Assembly (NCBI GenBank): GCA_028583415.1
Contig: CM053271.1
Location: 87,407,534-87,471,533 of the forward strand
Reading direction: 5' to 3'
Source of the DNA: Protea cynaroides
Lineage: Eukaryota; Streptophyta; Magnoliopsida; Proteales; Proteaceae
DNA: 64,000 nt
The first letter of the stretch is position 1. Every line of letters begins with the position of its first letter. A program made the position numbers and the translations under genes. Below, piece by piece: positions 11,501-22,340 of this stretch. The notes under the pieces were generated by a model. It was not told where the DNA came from. It saw only the letters and a program-made list of their open reading frames with translations, and did no database searches.

Positions 11501-12030
11501 GAGATCTGGAGTTTGCAGTGGGTGACAAGGTATTCCTGAAGATATCACCCGTGCGAGGTCTGAAAAGGTTTGGTAAGAAGGGGAAGCTATGCCCCAGGTA
11601 TGTGGGACCATACGAGATATTGACCAGACGTGGTAATGTGGCATATCAATTGGCCCTACCACCATCTATATCAAGTGTCCATGATGTGTTCCATGTATCA
11701 TTATTGAAGAAATATGTCAGGGATCCATCACACATCTTGACAGCAGACCCTCCAGACTTGATAGAAGACTTAACATTTGAAGTGGTACCTATGATGCTCT
11801 CAAGCCGAAAGGTACAGCAACTTCGAAGCAAGGATATCCATTATGTGAAGGTGCATTGGAAAAGCCAAGATGTCGAAGAAATTACTTGGGAAGAGGAGAG
11901 CGCGATGAGAAAGGAGTACCCGAGCCTTTTCGACGATCAAGGTACGTTCAAATTTCGAGGCCAAAATTTTTTTAAGGGTGAGGGAGTTGTGAGACCTACA
12001 TGCAAATTTTGGGGACGAAATTTCTTTTAA
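8590..12030 (+). pseudogene. Tekay pol: protease, reverse transcriptase, RNase H, integrase, chromodomain
   Basis: Protease is degraded (MADFDIILGID near 8733-8765). RT starts with VKKKDGSVRLCIDYRELNK at 9220 and has the catalytic box FIDDILVYS near 9550. RNase H runs about 9960-10330 (YMDASGLGLG and DHKSLTYLF, ending ADALSRK). The integrase zinc finger ends CLNCQQVK near 10815. The core shows MDFVTVLP at 10899 and SDRDP near 11080, with the Gln-Ser-Glu helix near 11185. The GPY/F module reads PRYVGPYEI near 11600. The chromodomain spans about 11800-11925 (KDIHYVKVHWKS, then ITWEEESAMRKEYPSLF). Five nonsense codons interrupt it: 9181, 10063, 10684, 10981 and 11173. The first and last look like C-to-T changes. 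Confidence 0.93.
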
Positions 12031-12042
12031 AGGTGGGGGAGT
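11950..12042 (+). promoter_or_regulatory. Duplicated polypurine tract before the 3' LTR
   Basis: AAATTTCGAGG...AAGGGTGAGGGAGTTGTGAGACCTAC is followed by AAATTTTGGGGACG...AAAGGTGGGGGAGTTGTAAGACCC. Both copies contain the purine tract plus the first bases of an LTR-like TGTRAGACC. Only the second adjoins a real LTR. This mirrors the doubling at 3707-3806. Confidence 0.65.
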
Positions 12043-14225
12043 TGTAAGACCCGCACTCTGTGAACCCGATCTAAACCTTGATTTCATGTCGTAACAGGTC
12101 TTCCGATCATCACCGGGCCAGACGAGACGAGGGGATGACAATCAGGTATGAAATTGGACCAACCAGACCAACTTAAGTATGAATTTCTTTCATACCGGTC
12201 GATGGTACCGGTCTATGGTACCGGTTGACCGGTATGGTCTGCGCAGCAGACTACCAAGATCTGGAATTGGATCTCTGTGGGTCCCACTTTCCCAATTCCA
12301 AATCCTAAGACTTTCCTAATCCTAAGAGGCTTCCTAAACCTAATTCCTAGCCTATTTAAACCCCTCTAAGCCTCCTAGAATCCCTTCCATTGATCCTCAC
12401 AAACCCTAGAGAGGAGAAGGTGATTGGAGAAGGAGAATGAGCTAGGAAGAAGAAGGAAGTGCCGCCATTGCCGTTCGACGATGCTCACCTTACGCCAGTC
12501 GACGGTGAGTGTTTTAAATCATTCCTCTTACATTGTGACTCTAGGATAGTTAGTATGGTTGGATCAATACCATGCAAAGCAGGTATTGATCTAAACCCTA
12601 ATTGGCTATTAAACCCTAATTTGTCGTCAAACCCTAGATTCGAGTTCTAGGATGATTATCATCAAAATTAAACTTGAATGAGTTGGAGATAACTCTAACT
12701 CAAAGCTCAGACTTAGAATGGATAGAAGAAACCCTGGAAATCCATGGAGATTGATCGACGGCAGTTGAAAAACCTAATGTATGGTCTTTCGGAGACATAC
12801 CGGTCGACTATACCGGTCGCTAGTTTTCCCACAGAGCTGCGACCGGTATGTTGCGACCGGTCAGCTCTGAAAGGCTGGTTTTGAACTCTGTTGGTTTTCT
12901 GACCAATGTGAAACCCTAAGAAACTATTCTAATTGAACCCTAATGTAATGTAGGACTCGGATAGCATGTTTGATCTTGCGAGGAGCAAGCTATCAAACGA
13001 GCGCCGTAAGGGAATCCGACCTAAACCCTAATAAATAAAGGGACAAGAAAACGTTGTTAATAATAACCCCGAATACATGATGTTGGTTGTGCATATTCAC
13101 GTCATCTTTATTTCCAGCTATTATTATTGTTCATGCATATTCCATATGATAGGATGTGATTGTTAGGCATGTGGTTGTTTTCGTTGGTGTGTGGAATGGG
13201 AAGGGCCTGGGGCCTGGGATCATTCCTCACACTGGCACCTTTTTGTAGTATTCTATCTTAGCATGCTTGGTATGGGTAGGGCATTAGGGAAAGGTCGTGG
13301 TACTGTGGTCTCTGGCATGTGGTCGCTGGCTTGGCCATGATGTTGTGGCACTGTGGTCTCTACATGTGGTCTCTGGCCTGGCCACGATGCTTTAGCTCTA
13401 TCTCTATGTCGTAGGGAGTTATGCTGGGATAGGGTCTACTTGCGTATTGTTCTGTCTTAGTATGCTTAATGCGGGTAGGGCATCAGGGGGAGGTATGGCA
13501 TTGTGGTCTCCAGTCCGGCCACCATGCTCTAGCTCTATCTCTATGCCGTAGTGAGCTGTACTAGGATGGAGCCTATAGTGATGACATATAGGATTGGTTA
13601 GTTGCGAGCCCAGTTTGCAAGCCCTAGCTAGTAGGGGCTTATGTATTGGCATGGGTAGAGTATCAGGGGAGGTAGTGGATGCCTTAGCTCTATCTCTATT
13701 CCATGATGGGTGCATGTGGGTCGGTGGTGGTGTGATCTACTGTGCGATGCTACACACTTGTGTATAGAGGTGCAGGGGCCTCCAATCATTTCCATAGCAC
13801 ATTGCAAACTTAAACCAGACCACAACATAAAATGATTGTTACTCATGCATAATATTATGAACTGTTCGATTGTCTGAGCTAAGTTGTGAGCTCACCCTTT
13901 GTATATACATTGTTTTTAGATGTTAATGTAGGTTACACGGTGGACGACTATGTGAACACTCCGGCGTATGGTGGCGTGGCTGCTCTGGATGTACAGGCAG
14001 GAGAGGACGAGCATGACGCTTCATGCGAGTGTTCTTTCTGCGTGTACCTTTGATTTTATTTATTTATTTCAGTTATTTTCAGTTGGATTAAAGAGATGTA
14101 AAGACATTTAGTTTATGTTTGGAATTTGAATAATTGATTACTTTATTTAAATTTATTAATAGATACTCATCATCTATTTAAAGACTTCCAGATTTTTGTA
14201 TCCGATTGTGGTTATGTGCAATGGT
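12043..14225 (+). repeat. 3' LTR of the + strand Tekay (end missing)
   Basis: Starts TGTAAGACCCGCACTCTGTG and follows the 5' LTR with scattered differences and small indels as far as GTTATGTGCAATGG, where the sequence dissolves into poly-G. About 105 bp of LTR end are missing. TATA is at 12349-12358, donor-like CGACG|GTGAGT near 12505, acceptor TGTTTTTAG at 13919, micro-ORF 13919-14053. Confidence 0.9.
13919..14053 (+). CDS. LTR micro-ORF, putative terminal exon (3' LTR copy, open)
   Basis: Open from the acceptor at 13919 to TGA at 14051. It reads GYTVDDYVNTPAYGGVAAL, then QAGEDEHDASCECSFCVYL. About 45 residues, acidic in the middle, Cys-rich at the end. It is the best preserved + strand copy. 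Homologous frames are found in LTRs of at least three families in this window. Not recognised as any known protein. Confidence 0.45.
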   Translation, partial: DVNVGYTVDDYVNTPAYGGVAALDVQAGEDEHDASCECSFCVYL

Positions 14226-14610
14226 TGGGGGGGGGGGGTAGGTGTTGTCCCCTCCTTTGTGGCGACCCTTGGTCCGGCTGGGTTTCTTTCACTTCCCCCC
14301 TCCCCTTTTGGGGGGGGTGGGGGGGTAGGGGAATAAATTAAAAATATATTTAAAACCCCCCCCCCTCTCGGCCGGTGTGGGTTTGGAAAAAAAACACCCC
14401 GCCCCGCCTCTTTCTTTTTCACTTGCCGGCAATTTAGACATTGAATACAAATCGAACTACATCCCTCCATACCCCTCCACCAATATAATCTTCTTAAATC
14501 ATGGTACATCTTGGTGCCCCCCGGATCCGAACCAAATATGGGATATAATGGGCTTCGTGCAGCCCCCCCCCCCCCGGGGGGTCCCCCCCCCCCCCTTTGG
14601 GTTACATGTT
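14226..14610. other. Homopolymer-rich, probably corrupted consensus sequence
   Basis: Contains runs of G and C (for example 14226-14238, 14310-14332, 14358-14368, 14563-14596) in a window that is otherwise AT-rich. Integrase-like - strand sequence between the runs is garbled, and about 90 residues expected between RNase H and the integrase zinc finger are missing. It sits exactly where the nested 3' LTR should meet the split integrase gene. Most likely a sequencing or assembly artefact. Confidence 0.65.
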
Positions 14611-16402
14611 CCACTGGATCTTCTGCAGTCTCTAATATATATTCTTCTTCATTCTCTATTGAGCCTGAGGCTGCAGCACATAGTGCAGCATTTGTACTAG
14701 GTCCTGCTTCAGGTTTCAATGCCCACTTTCTACTTAAGGCATCAGCTACAATGTTTGCCTTACTCGGATGGTATTGGATGTCACAATCATAATCTTTTAA
14801 TAGCTCCAGCCATCTCCGCTGTCTCATATTCAGGTCCTTCTGAGTAAAAAGGTAAGTCAAACTCTTATGATCCTACTTGATGTGAAACTTTTCACCATAA
14901 AGGTAGTGCTTCCAAGTCTTGATTGCATGAATGACTGTTGCTAACTCCAGATCATGCGTAGGATAGTTCTTCTCATGCTCTTTCAACTGTCTTGATGCTA
15001 GACAATCACCTGTTCTCTTTGCATTAACACATATCCAAGACCCAACCCTGAGGCATCCGTATATAGGGTAAACGGCAAGCTTGGTGCTGGGATGGTCAAG
15101 ATAGGTATAGAGACTAGTCTTGACTTCAGAGTTTGAAAGAACTTTTCACACTCATCTGTCCATATGAACTTTTCTCTTTTCTTGGTTAGTCTGGTGAGTG
15201 GAACGGCGATTCTTGAGTAGTCTTCCACGAATCTTCTATAGTAACCAGCCAATCCAAGGAAGCTACGAATCTCTGCAACTGATTTTGGTGCTTCCCATCC
15301 TACTATATATGCGATCTTGCTTAAAATCTCCCTTGATACCATCAGCAGATACTACATGACCTAAGAAGACTATTTCCTTCAGCCAAAGTTTACACTTCTT
15401 GAACTTGGCGTAAAATTTATCCCTTTTCAGCCGTTGTAGGGCTACTCTCAAGTGTGTTGCATGAGTCTCCCTGTCCTTTGAGTAGACCAAGATGTCATCA
15501 ATGAATACAATGACCGAAGTGTCCAACATGTCATGAAACACTCGGTTCATCAGTTCCATGAATGACGTTGGGGTGTTGGTCAATCTGAATGACATTACAA
15601 GGAATTTATAATATTCATACCTCGTCCTGAAAGTAGTCTTCGAAATTTCTCCTGCCTTGATATTCAGTTGGTGATACCCCGATCTAAGATCAATCTTCGA
15701 GAAAACCTTTGCATCCTGTAACTGATCAAACAGATCATCGATCCTATGCAAAGGGTATCAGTTCTTGATGGTTAACTTGTTCAACTCTCGGTAGTCGATA
15801 CATAGTCTTATGCTACCATCCTTCTTCTTTACGAACAATACAGGTGCTCCCCACGGCGATATGCTTGGTCGTATGAAATCCTTATCTAGTAGTTCTTGTA
15901 ACTGGGTCTTCAACTCTTTAACTCCATAGGGGTCATCATATATGGTGCTTTAGACACTGGTGCTGACCCTGGCATGAGATCTATCACAAACTCTTTAGCC
16001 CTGTCTGGAGGTAATCTGGGTAGGTCCTCTGGAAATACGTTTGAAAACTCACATACCACATCTAGATCTTCTATCTTTGGCACCTCTGCAGCGACGTCAA
16101 CCACAGACACTAAGTAACCCACTCCTCCCTTCTCTAAGCATCTCTTAGCTTTTAGAGCAGAGAGGATCAGCTTCCACTTCCTAGGTAACTTAGTTCCGAT
16201 GAAGCTAAATTCCTTCCCATTATCATCCTTGAAAGGAAGCTTGTTTTCGGCACATAATAAGCTAGCTGAATGATGGCATAACTAATCTATTCCCAAGATG
16301 ACGTCAAAGTCTGCCATCTCGAGTTGAACTAAATTTGCTTCAAAGTTTTGCCCATCAATGATGACTGGGCATGGTCCATAGCATTCGTCCAAAACAATAG
16401 TT
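14430..16402 (-). pseudogene. Tekay pol: protease end, RT, RNase H, integrase N-terminus (right piece of split element)
   Basis: Read on the - strand from 16402: protease tail with the conserved Met-Ala-Asp-Phe-Asp-Val-Ile-Leu-Gly block near 16300; the linker (DLPRLPPDRAKEFVIDLMPG near 16000); RT with the catalytic FIDDILVYSKDRET near 15490; RNase H (YTDASGLGLGYVLMQ near 15030, ADALSRKWALKPEAG near 14720); and the integrase zinc-finger region (MYHDLRRLYWWRGM near 14490, CLNCRQVK near 14430). Several frameshifts and stops. Its integrase continues at 4838-3707. Gag is gone: the protease fragment abuts leader sequence at 16402. Confidence 0.9.
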
Positions 16403-16618
16403 GCGAGGCAAAACCGCAATGGAAGCAATTAAATCACAATTTAACTTTTTCCAAGATTTTTTTTAAATTGGGATTTTGAGTCATTTCACTTTTCCTTCTC
16501 TTTTTATCTTCAGTGGTGATTCCTTTCTAACTTGGTGAGTTACTACAGTCCGACTAGTGCTTGTAGAAGTGATTCTTCTCACTCAAGAGTACTACACCAC
16601 CCCTCCAAGTAAGTTTCT

Positions 16619-17034
16619 TCTTTCCTCACTCAATTTTACATCGTTTCTTCATGGTTTCTTGTCCAAAACCTATGGTTTTTTTATTTAGAAGATTCTAACT
16701 ATAGGAACTCTTTTTCTTCAGCTTAAAATAGTGTTGGGACCTCTATGGACAAAAGCCCTCAATTTATTTGAGGTTCCACCATATGGTTTACTCAAAAATC
16801 AAAACTTTTGGATTTTTGACCTAGGTTTTGGTTAAAAATTGATTTTTATTGTAATTGTTGAATTTATTACTCGTTTGATGATTGTTTAGTCTCTATTTGT
16901 GGCTATATGGTTACGTAAGTCCTCCTTCCTATATTTTGGGTAAGTTCGAGGCCTTTGCTTGAAATACTATCGTTATGTTGCCAAAATTTTGAAAATTTTT
17001 AACTAATTCTCATTGTATTTATTTTGTTTTGTAG
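16619..17034 (+). other. Predicted 5' UTR intron of the antisense accessory gene
   Basis: Donor CCAA|GTAAGT at 16619 and acceptor TTTTGTAG ending at 17034, 7 nt before the ATG. The homologous copy has donor CCAG|GTAGGT at 41760 and acceptor TTTTGCAG ending at 42205, 6 nt before its ATG. Sequence upstream of the donor is conserved between copies (TACAGTCCGAC). The intron is inferred from sites only. Confidence 0.45.
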
Positions 17035-17041
17035 TTAAACA

Positions 17042-18238
17042 ATGTCTCGGCGTCGTTGTGCTGGTAAGCATGCATACGCTCCTGGCATGAACTGTCCACA
17101 CCTGTTGGTTCAGCAGTTTTGATGGGTGGTGGTTTCGCTTGGCGGCGGCGCAGACCCGTTTCCCATGGTTCGAAGAGAAAAACATAGAGTCTGGATGCTA
17201 CGTAAACCTAGAGCAACTCCAACGATTTGATGTTGAAGCGACCTTCGGTGCGCTTGGATGATTGCCAGTGATTATCCGAGCCAATCCGGTAAAGCACTTC
17301 TATGCTAACCTGGAGGTCGAAGGGGACGTTAACGATTTCAGCCACGGCAGGGACATCCACCTCACCAGCTTTGTCAAGGGTGTTCCCATATCATTCAACA
17401 CTCACCAGCTTGCTGATCTCTTGGGGATTCCTAATGATGGTGATTTGGTTTACTGCGCTCCCAAGATGAAAGGCTTCCTTACTGATGATCTACACCAGGA
17501 GGTTACAGAGCAGATCCTTAACCCAGGGGCGCCCATGAAAGTTACCAGTTTGAGACCTCTCCCTCGGGTCTATTGCCGCATTATCCAGCATAATATTGTC
17601 CCTTAGAGCGGCCACTACAGTGAGTTATCTCAGCTCACCCAGTACCTGACTTATTGTGTCTGCACTAGGGAGCGGGTCTGTCTCCCTTATATTATCATCA
17701 GGACTATGCGTTAGGCTACCATGCCCGACCAGATAAGCAACCTTCCTTATGGTCGGCTTATTACTACACTCTTGCAGCGCCTTCGAGTAGATATGAGGGA
17801 TGAGATTACGGTTGAGGACCCATGACATTAGACATTGACTGGGATGCCATTGTCCAGATAAGGATGGACAACCTGTCGATCAGTGATGAGGAGTTAGAGG
17901 CTCGTCTTCATTCGCTTAGGAGGGTAGCAGCAGCGGCAGTAACAGCCAATGTAGCTTATGCAGAAGAGGTAGGGGGTGATGATGATGAATAGATGGAGGA
18001 TATTCCTGCGCTGGAACCGTAGCCCATACCTACAGCAGGACCATCCCAGCCTCCTCCCGATACCATGATGGGTATGTTTATGGAGATTCAGGATGCCCAG
18101 CGTGAGATGAACTGTGACCTAGGGTGCCTCTCTCGCAGCCTCAGAGTCACACAAGAGCAGGTACACTGGCTTAGGTTAGCATATGAGCGTGACTATGACA
18201 TTGTTGACCCTATTCCTCTGATGCCCCCAACCCCATGA
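17042..18238 (+). pseudogene. Antisense accessory ORF of Tekay, plant transposon-protein-like (copy 1)
   Basis: Begins ATGTCTCGGCGTCG. The frame is broken early and resumes as FPWFEEKNIESG and then 17262-17606: VKHFYANLEVEGDVN, SFVKGVPISFNTHQLADLLG, PNDGDLVYCAP. After a stop at 17604 the reading continues (SGHYSELSQLTQ, NLPYGRLI, an Ala-rich stretch, and an end in MPPTP with TGA at 18236). The 'FYANL...V(R/K)GV.I.FN...L...LG.P..G..VY' pattern resembles the putative plant transposon protein domain (I believe PF20167). This is recalled, not searched. Length would be about 390 residues. It runs opposite to gag/pol. Confidence 0.6.
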
Positions 18239-18584
18239 TGGATCACTTCAATTTTCTCTCTCTCCTATCAGTATAATTTTATTATAACAGGGTAACTATC
18301 TGGCTTGTGGACTGTACCTTGTAGTACAATAACTCATTCACTCTTGGATGTTTTTACCTTAATGGTGGTTTATGATTATTCTGCTTGTTATTATGATTTT
18401 TTAACTAGAGCATGTTTGTTTATTAGGTTCTCACTTTTAATATATTACATTATGTTCTTTAGTATTTAGTCTCAGGCATCAAACAAATGCTTAAGGTGTA
18501 TTTTTATTAAAGCTTTTAATTCTTCTTATCTCAATTTATCAACTCAGTTAAGTATAAATATGGTCTGTTGGACAGAGCCTAAGA

Positions 18585-18596
18585 GCTTTGATACCA
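18585..18596 (-). promoter_or_regulatory. Primer-binding site of the - strand Tekay
   Basis: GCTTTGATACCA on the + strand is TGGTATCAAAGC on the - strand, one base away from the initiator-Met tRNA complement at 7136. It lies 3 nt from the LTR end at 18600. Confidence 0.88.
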
Positions 18597-18599
18597 AGT

Positions 18600-20758
18600 T
18601 GTCACACCCGACCAAACCAGAAGTGTGAGTGAACTGCCACTGAACCAACGGTTCACACCAGGATCTCGATAAGACCGTATCCACTTATACAAATCATTAC
18701 ACATAACCATAATCAAAATACGATTAAATACAGCGGGAGTCTTAAATTAAATGAACTAAGTTCTACATTGTAAGTATAGTAATCAATTATTCTCCACACC
18801 AAAACATAAATAAAATATCTTTACATAATTTATGAATCCAACTGAAAGAAAATAAAATAAAATAAAACCATCCTAGAGGTACACGCAAAAATGGCACTCG
18901 TATGAAGCATCATGCTCGTCCTCCCCTGCTTGCACTTTCAAGGCAGCAGCACTTCCATACACTGGAGCATCCACATAGTCCTCCACAGTATAACCTGTAT
19001 CAACATCTAAAAATAGTGTGTATACAAGGATGTGCTCACAACTTAGCTCAGTAAGAAAATCAGACAATGCAACACACATCATGCATGAATAACATTCACA
19101 TTATGATTTGGTTTTTAAGTTTGCAATGTGCTATAGAAAGGATGGCAGCCATCGCACCTCTATACACGAGTGTGTGAACCCGTCCAATGGATCAAACACC
19201 ACTGTTGTCCCACATGCACCCACCATGGAATAAATATAGAGCTAAAGTGTCAAGATCACACACCGCCAACACTTCCCCTGATGCCCTTCCCATATCAACA
19301 CGTAAGTCCCTATTGGCGAGGGCTTGCAAACTGGGCACGCAACTAACCAATCCTATATGTCATCATAGTAGGCCCTATCCTAGCACAACTCCCTATGGCA
19401 TAGAGATATGGCTCGAGTTTAGTGGCCAGGCCGGAGACCATAGTGCTACTTCCTCCCCCTGATACCCTATCCGCACCAAGCATGCTAAGACAGAAGCGAT
19501 ATGAAAAGGTGCTAGTGTGAGGAATGATCCAAGACCCCAGGCCCTTCCCATTTCACACACCAACGAAAATAATCACATGCCTAACACACAAACCTAGCAT
19601 TGCGAGTATGCATGAATAATATAATAACTGAAAGTAAAGATGACATGTGAGTATGCACAAACGCCATTCCACAGATTCATAATTATTAACAATGTTTTAC
19701 TGTTATTAAGTTATTAGGGTTTAGGTCTGATTCCCTTACCTGATGCTTGATTGCTAGCTTGCTCCACATCACAGAATCCAAACTTGCTATCACAAGGTCC
19801 TACATGATGTTAGGGTTGAATTAGAATTAGTTTCTTAGGGTTTACGTTGGTCGAAAACCAACTGGGATTGAAAACACCTTTACAGTGCATACAGGTCGCA
19901 GGTACCGGTCGCAGCACTATGGGGAAAGGTGCGACCTTTATGGTCGACCGGTCCCCCATAGACCAGCTCCCGAGGGGTACCGATCGCAGTACCGGTCACA
20001 TATAGTGCAACCAGTATGGTCGACCGGTATGCCTCTAGAAGACCACCAATCTTGGTGTTCGCCTTCCGTGGGTCACCCATTATTGGTTCTAGGGTTTCTC
20101 CTATGCATTCTAGGCCTGAGCAACGAGTTAAAGTTGTTTCATGTTCCATTCAAGTCCTAGTTTCGATGATCCTTAGCCTAGAATGCAAATCTAGGGTTAA
20201 TCAACTGTATTAGGGTTTGACGGTAATTTAAGGGTTTTAGGTTGATACCTTGCCTTGCATGGTATTGATCAATTCATGATTAATCATCTATAATGCTTAA
20301 CTTATAGAGAAGTTCAAGCACTTACCGTTGGTTCGCAACTATGGTGTTCTTCGTCCAATGGCGGCTCCTCTCCCACCTTTCTTAGCTCCTTCTCCTTATT
20401 TGATCTCTTTCTCCTCTCTAGAGTTTGTGAGAACAATTAAAGAGTTTTAAGGATGTTTAAGGGTCCTTAAATAGACTAGGTTGGGGTTTTGGAAGTTTTC
20501 CTACGTTAGGAAAGTCCCTAGGCTCGAGATTTGGCAAGCAAGACCTACAGAGATCCGTTTATGGATCTAACTAGTCTGCCTGCGCAGACATACCAGTCAA
20601 CCGGTACCATGAGACCGGTATAAAATTTACCTCTATTTATGGTCCATTTTCGTACCTGATTGTCATATACTTGTCCCGTCTGGTCCGATGATGATTGGAA
20701 GACCTGTTACGATATGAATTAAAGGTTTAGATCGGGTTCATGGAGTGCGGGTCTTACA
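18600..20758 (-). repeat. 5' LTR of the split - strand Tekay
   Basis: 2159 bp from TGTCACACCCG to CGGGTCTTACA, so on the - strand TG...CA with a TGTAAGACCCGCACTCC start. TATA (- strand) at 20466-20475, donor ACG|GTAAGT near 20330, acceptor near 19804, donor CAG|GTAAGG near 19738, acceptor CTATTTTTAG at 19007. GGTCGACC word clusters lie at 19893-20035 and 20590-20625. Right of it Tat coding sequence resumes. Confidence 0.9.
18873..19007 (-). CDS. LTR micro-ORF, putative terminal exon
   Basis: Open from the acceptor (CTATTTTTAG on the - strand, ending at 19007) to the stop at 18873. It reads DTGYTVEDYVDAPVYGSAA, then QAGEDEHDASYECHFCVYL. Here the frame is also open upstream through the acceptor to an ATG at 19080, giving 69 codons unspliced. 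Function unknown. Confidence 0.4.
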   Translation of the reverse strand, partial: DVDTGYTVEDYVDAPVYGSAAALKVQAGEDEHDASYECHFCVYL

Positions 20759-22042
20759 ATAAGGCTAAGACCAAATGCAAGCCTACCTAAAAAAAGTTTG
20801 AGAATTGACTGCGGCCTTTCGAAACTTTGACATGAAGAATATAGACAGAGAAGATAACGCAAAAGCAGATTTGTTGTCTAAACTCTTGAGTTTTGATCTG
20901 TCATAGTTCGATAGCTCAGTGTACATGAGCCAGTTAAATAAGTCAAGCATCATCCCTGGGGTCGAGGTCAATGTACTCACAAACGAGCCTTGTTGGTTGG
21001 ATCTAATTCATTTTTTCTTCAAAGATGGGGTGCTCCCCGATGATCTAAAAGAAGCCAGGAAGGTACAAATGAGGTCAAAGCGGTATGTTGTGTACAATGA
21101 CATCCTATATAAAAGAGCATTTTCCTTACCACTATTGCGATGTTTGCGACCCTTCGAGGCCTCTAGGGCAATTGACGATGTACACGACGGCTTTTGTGAC
21201 AGCCATCAGGTGGGTCGGACGCTAGCACAAAAGTTGGTTAGACAAGGGTACTGCTTCCTCAATATAGTAAAATAGTACGAAGAATATGTGAAGAAGTATG
21301 TGCAATGCCAAAAATACGATAAGATACAACATCAGCTAGTTGTGCTGCTACAGCCAATTACCAGCCTGATTCCCTTCGCAATATGGGGAATGGACATCCT
21401 AGGGCCGTTCCCTTTGGGCTCAAGCAGAGCAAATTTCTCATAGTAGCCATTGATTACTTCACCAAATGGATCGAGGTGGCACTCATGTCGAAAATAACAG
21501 CTTTTAAGGTCATTGAGTTATTCAAGCTCTCTGAGGTGTACCAATATGGGATTCCCAAAGTAGTGGTGACTAATAATGGGAAACAGTTCGACTCAAACAA
21601 GTTTTGAGCCTTCTACAAACAATACAGGATCGGCCAACACTTCACCTTAATACACCACCTAAAGGTAAATGGACAGGTCGAGGTTACCAACAGAACAATC
21701 CTCAATGGGCTAAAAAAGAGGCTCAAGCAGGAAGAAGTGATAAGCCGAGAAATATTGATGGGACTGAAAGGCAGACTAAGCAAGGAAAGGGGAAGGTGGG
21801 TGGAAGAACTACCCAGCATCATCTGTAGGACCAGACGACCGCCAAACACCTAACGGTGAGATATCCTTCATGCTAAGCCATGGAGTAGAGTCTGTCATAC
21901 CAATCGAGGTTGTACAATGATCATTTAGCACAGCCAACTTCGATGAAGAAACAAACAGGGAGAGCATGTTAATTAACCTCGACATCCTAGAAGAAGTCCA
22001 AGAAGCAGTACACCTAAATAATGCATTGTACCAGACCCAAGT
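20759..22042 (+). pseudogene. Tat pol: end of RNase H region and integrase zinc finger and core
   Basis: 20790-20905 gives the post-RNase H segment (FDMKNIDREDNAKADLLSK). 20919-21275 carries the integrase N-terminus with His residues of the zinc finger (VHDGFCDSHQVG). The paired Cys motif reads CQKYDK, so the second Cys is now Tyr. The core shows WGMDILGPFPLG near 21385 with the first Asp intact. The second catalytic Asp is replaced by Asn (VVTNNGKQFD near 21570). The Glu helix (VEVTNRTILNGL near 21680) is present after a stop at 21605. The reading stops at 22042 where a solo LTR enters and resumes at 24396. Confidence 0.85.
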
Positions 22043-22340
22043 TGTCACACCCCAATTTTGAACCAACCAGAATGGTGTAATGAACCGTCCATAGACCAAT
22101 GGTTCAACCAGGATCTCGTATAGGCCGTGCCCATTCGATTAAACCAGATACATCCCACAAGAAAATTCAGAGTAAATAAACGATAGCGAGTAAATTAACG
22201 ATAGCGAAAGTCTTTAATACTAATGAACTAAGTATCTGACAGTGATAGCATAATTAAGTATCCAATTATCTCCAATATACCTCAAGACATAAAATAAAAT
22301 AAAATAATCAATTACATGTTCTCATACCTAAACAACTAAG

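Larger units (their letters stand above)
4839..14225 (+). mobile_element. Tekay (Del) chromovirus, nearly full length, nested in another Tekay
   Basis: Order: 5' LTR 4839-7132, primer-binding site 7136-7147, degraded leader/gag 7150-8590, protease-RT-RNase H-integrase-chromodomain 8590-12030, polypurine tract 12029-12040, 3' LTR 12043-14225. The two LTRs are similar over about 2.2 kb. The last roughly 105 bp of the 3' LTR is lost in the corrupted stretch that follows. It interrupts the integrase gene of a - strand Tekay (3707-4838 / 14430 onward). Pol carries five stops, so the copy is not autonomous. The lineage follows from the initiator-Met tRNA binding site, the long LTRs and the C-terminal chromodomain. 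Confidence 0.9.
16403..18584 (-). other. Long leader of the - strand Tekay, carrying an antisense gene
   Basis: Between the protease remnant and the primer-binding site lie about 2.2 kb that resemble the leader at 41278-43784 of another Tekay. On the element's own strand I see no coding sequence. On the opposite (+) strand lies an accessory ORF with a 5' UTR intron. The gag deletion brought this leader next to protease. Confidence 0.75.

Noticed and set aside
12459..12650. Frame in the 3' LTR leader as first coding exon
   Set aside because: It begins with GTG, not ATG. The frame is broken in the copies at 4839 and 18600, so I do not call a CDS, although the splice donor inside it is conserved.
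14174..14860. A 228-codon - strand frame spanning the G/C homopolymers
   Set aside because: Its Gly/Pro-rich middle and end come from poly-G and poly-C runs. Only the RNase H and integrase pieces are kept as real relics.
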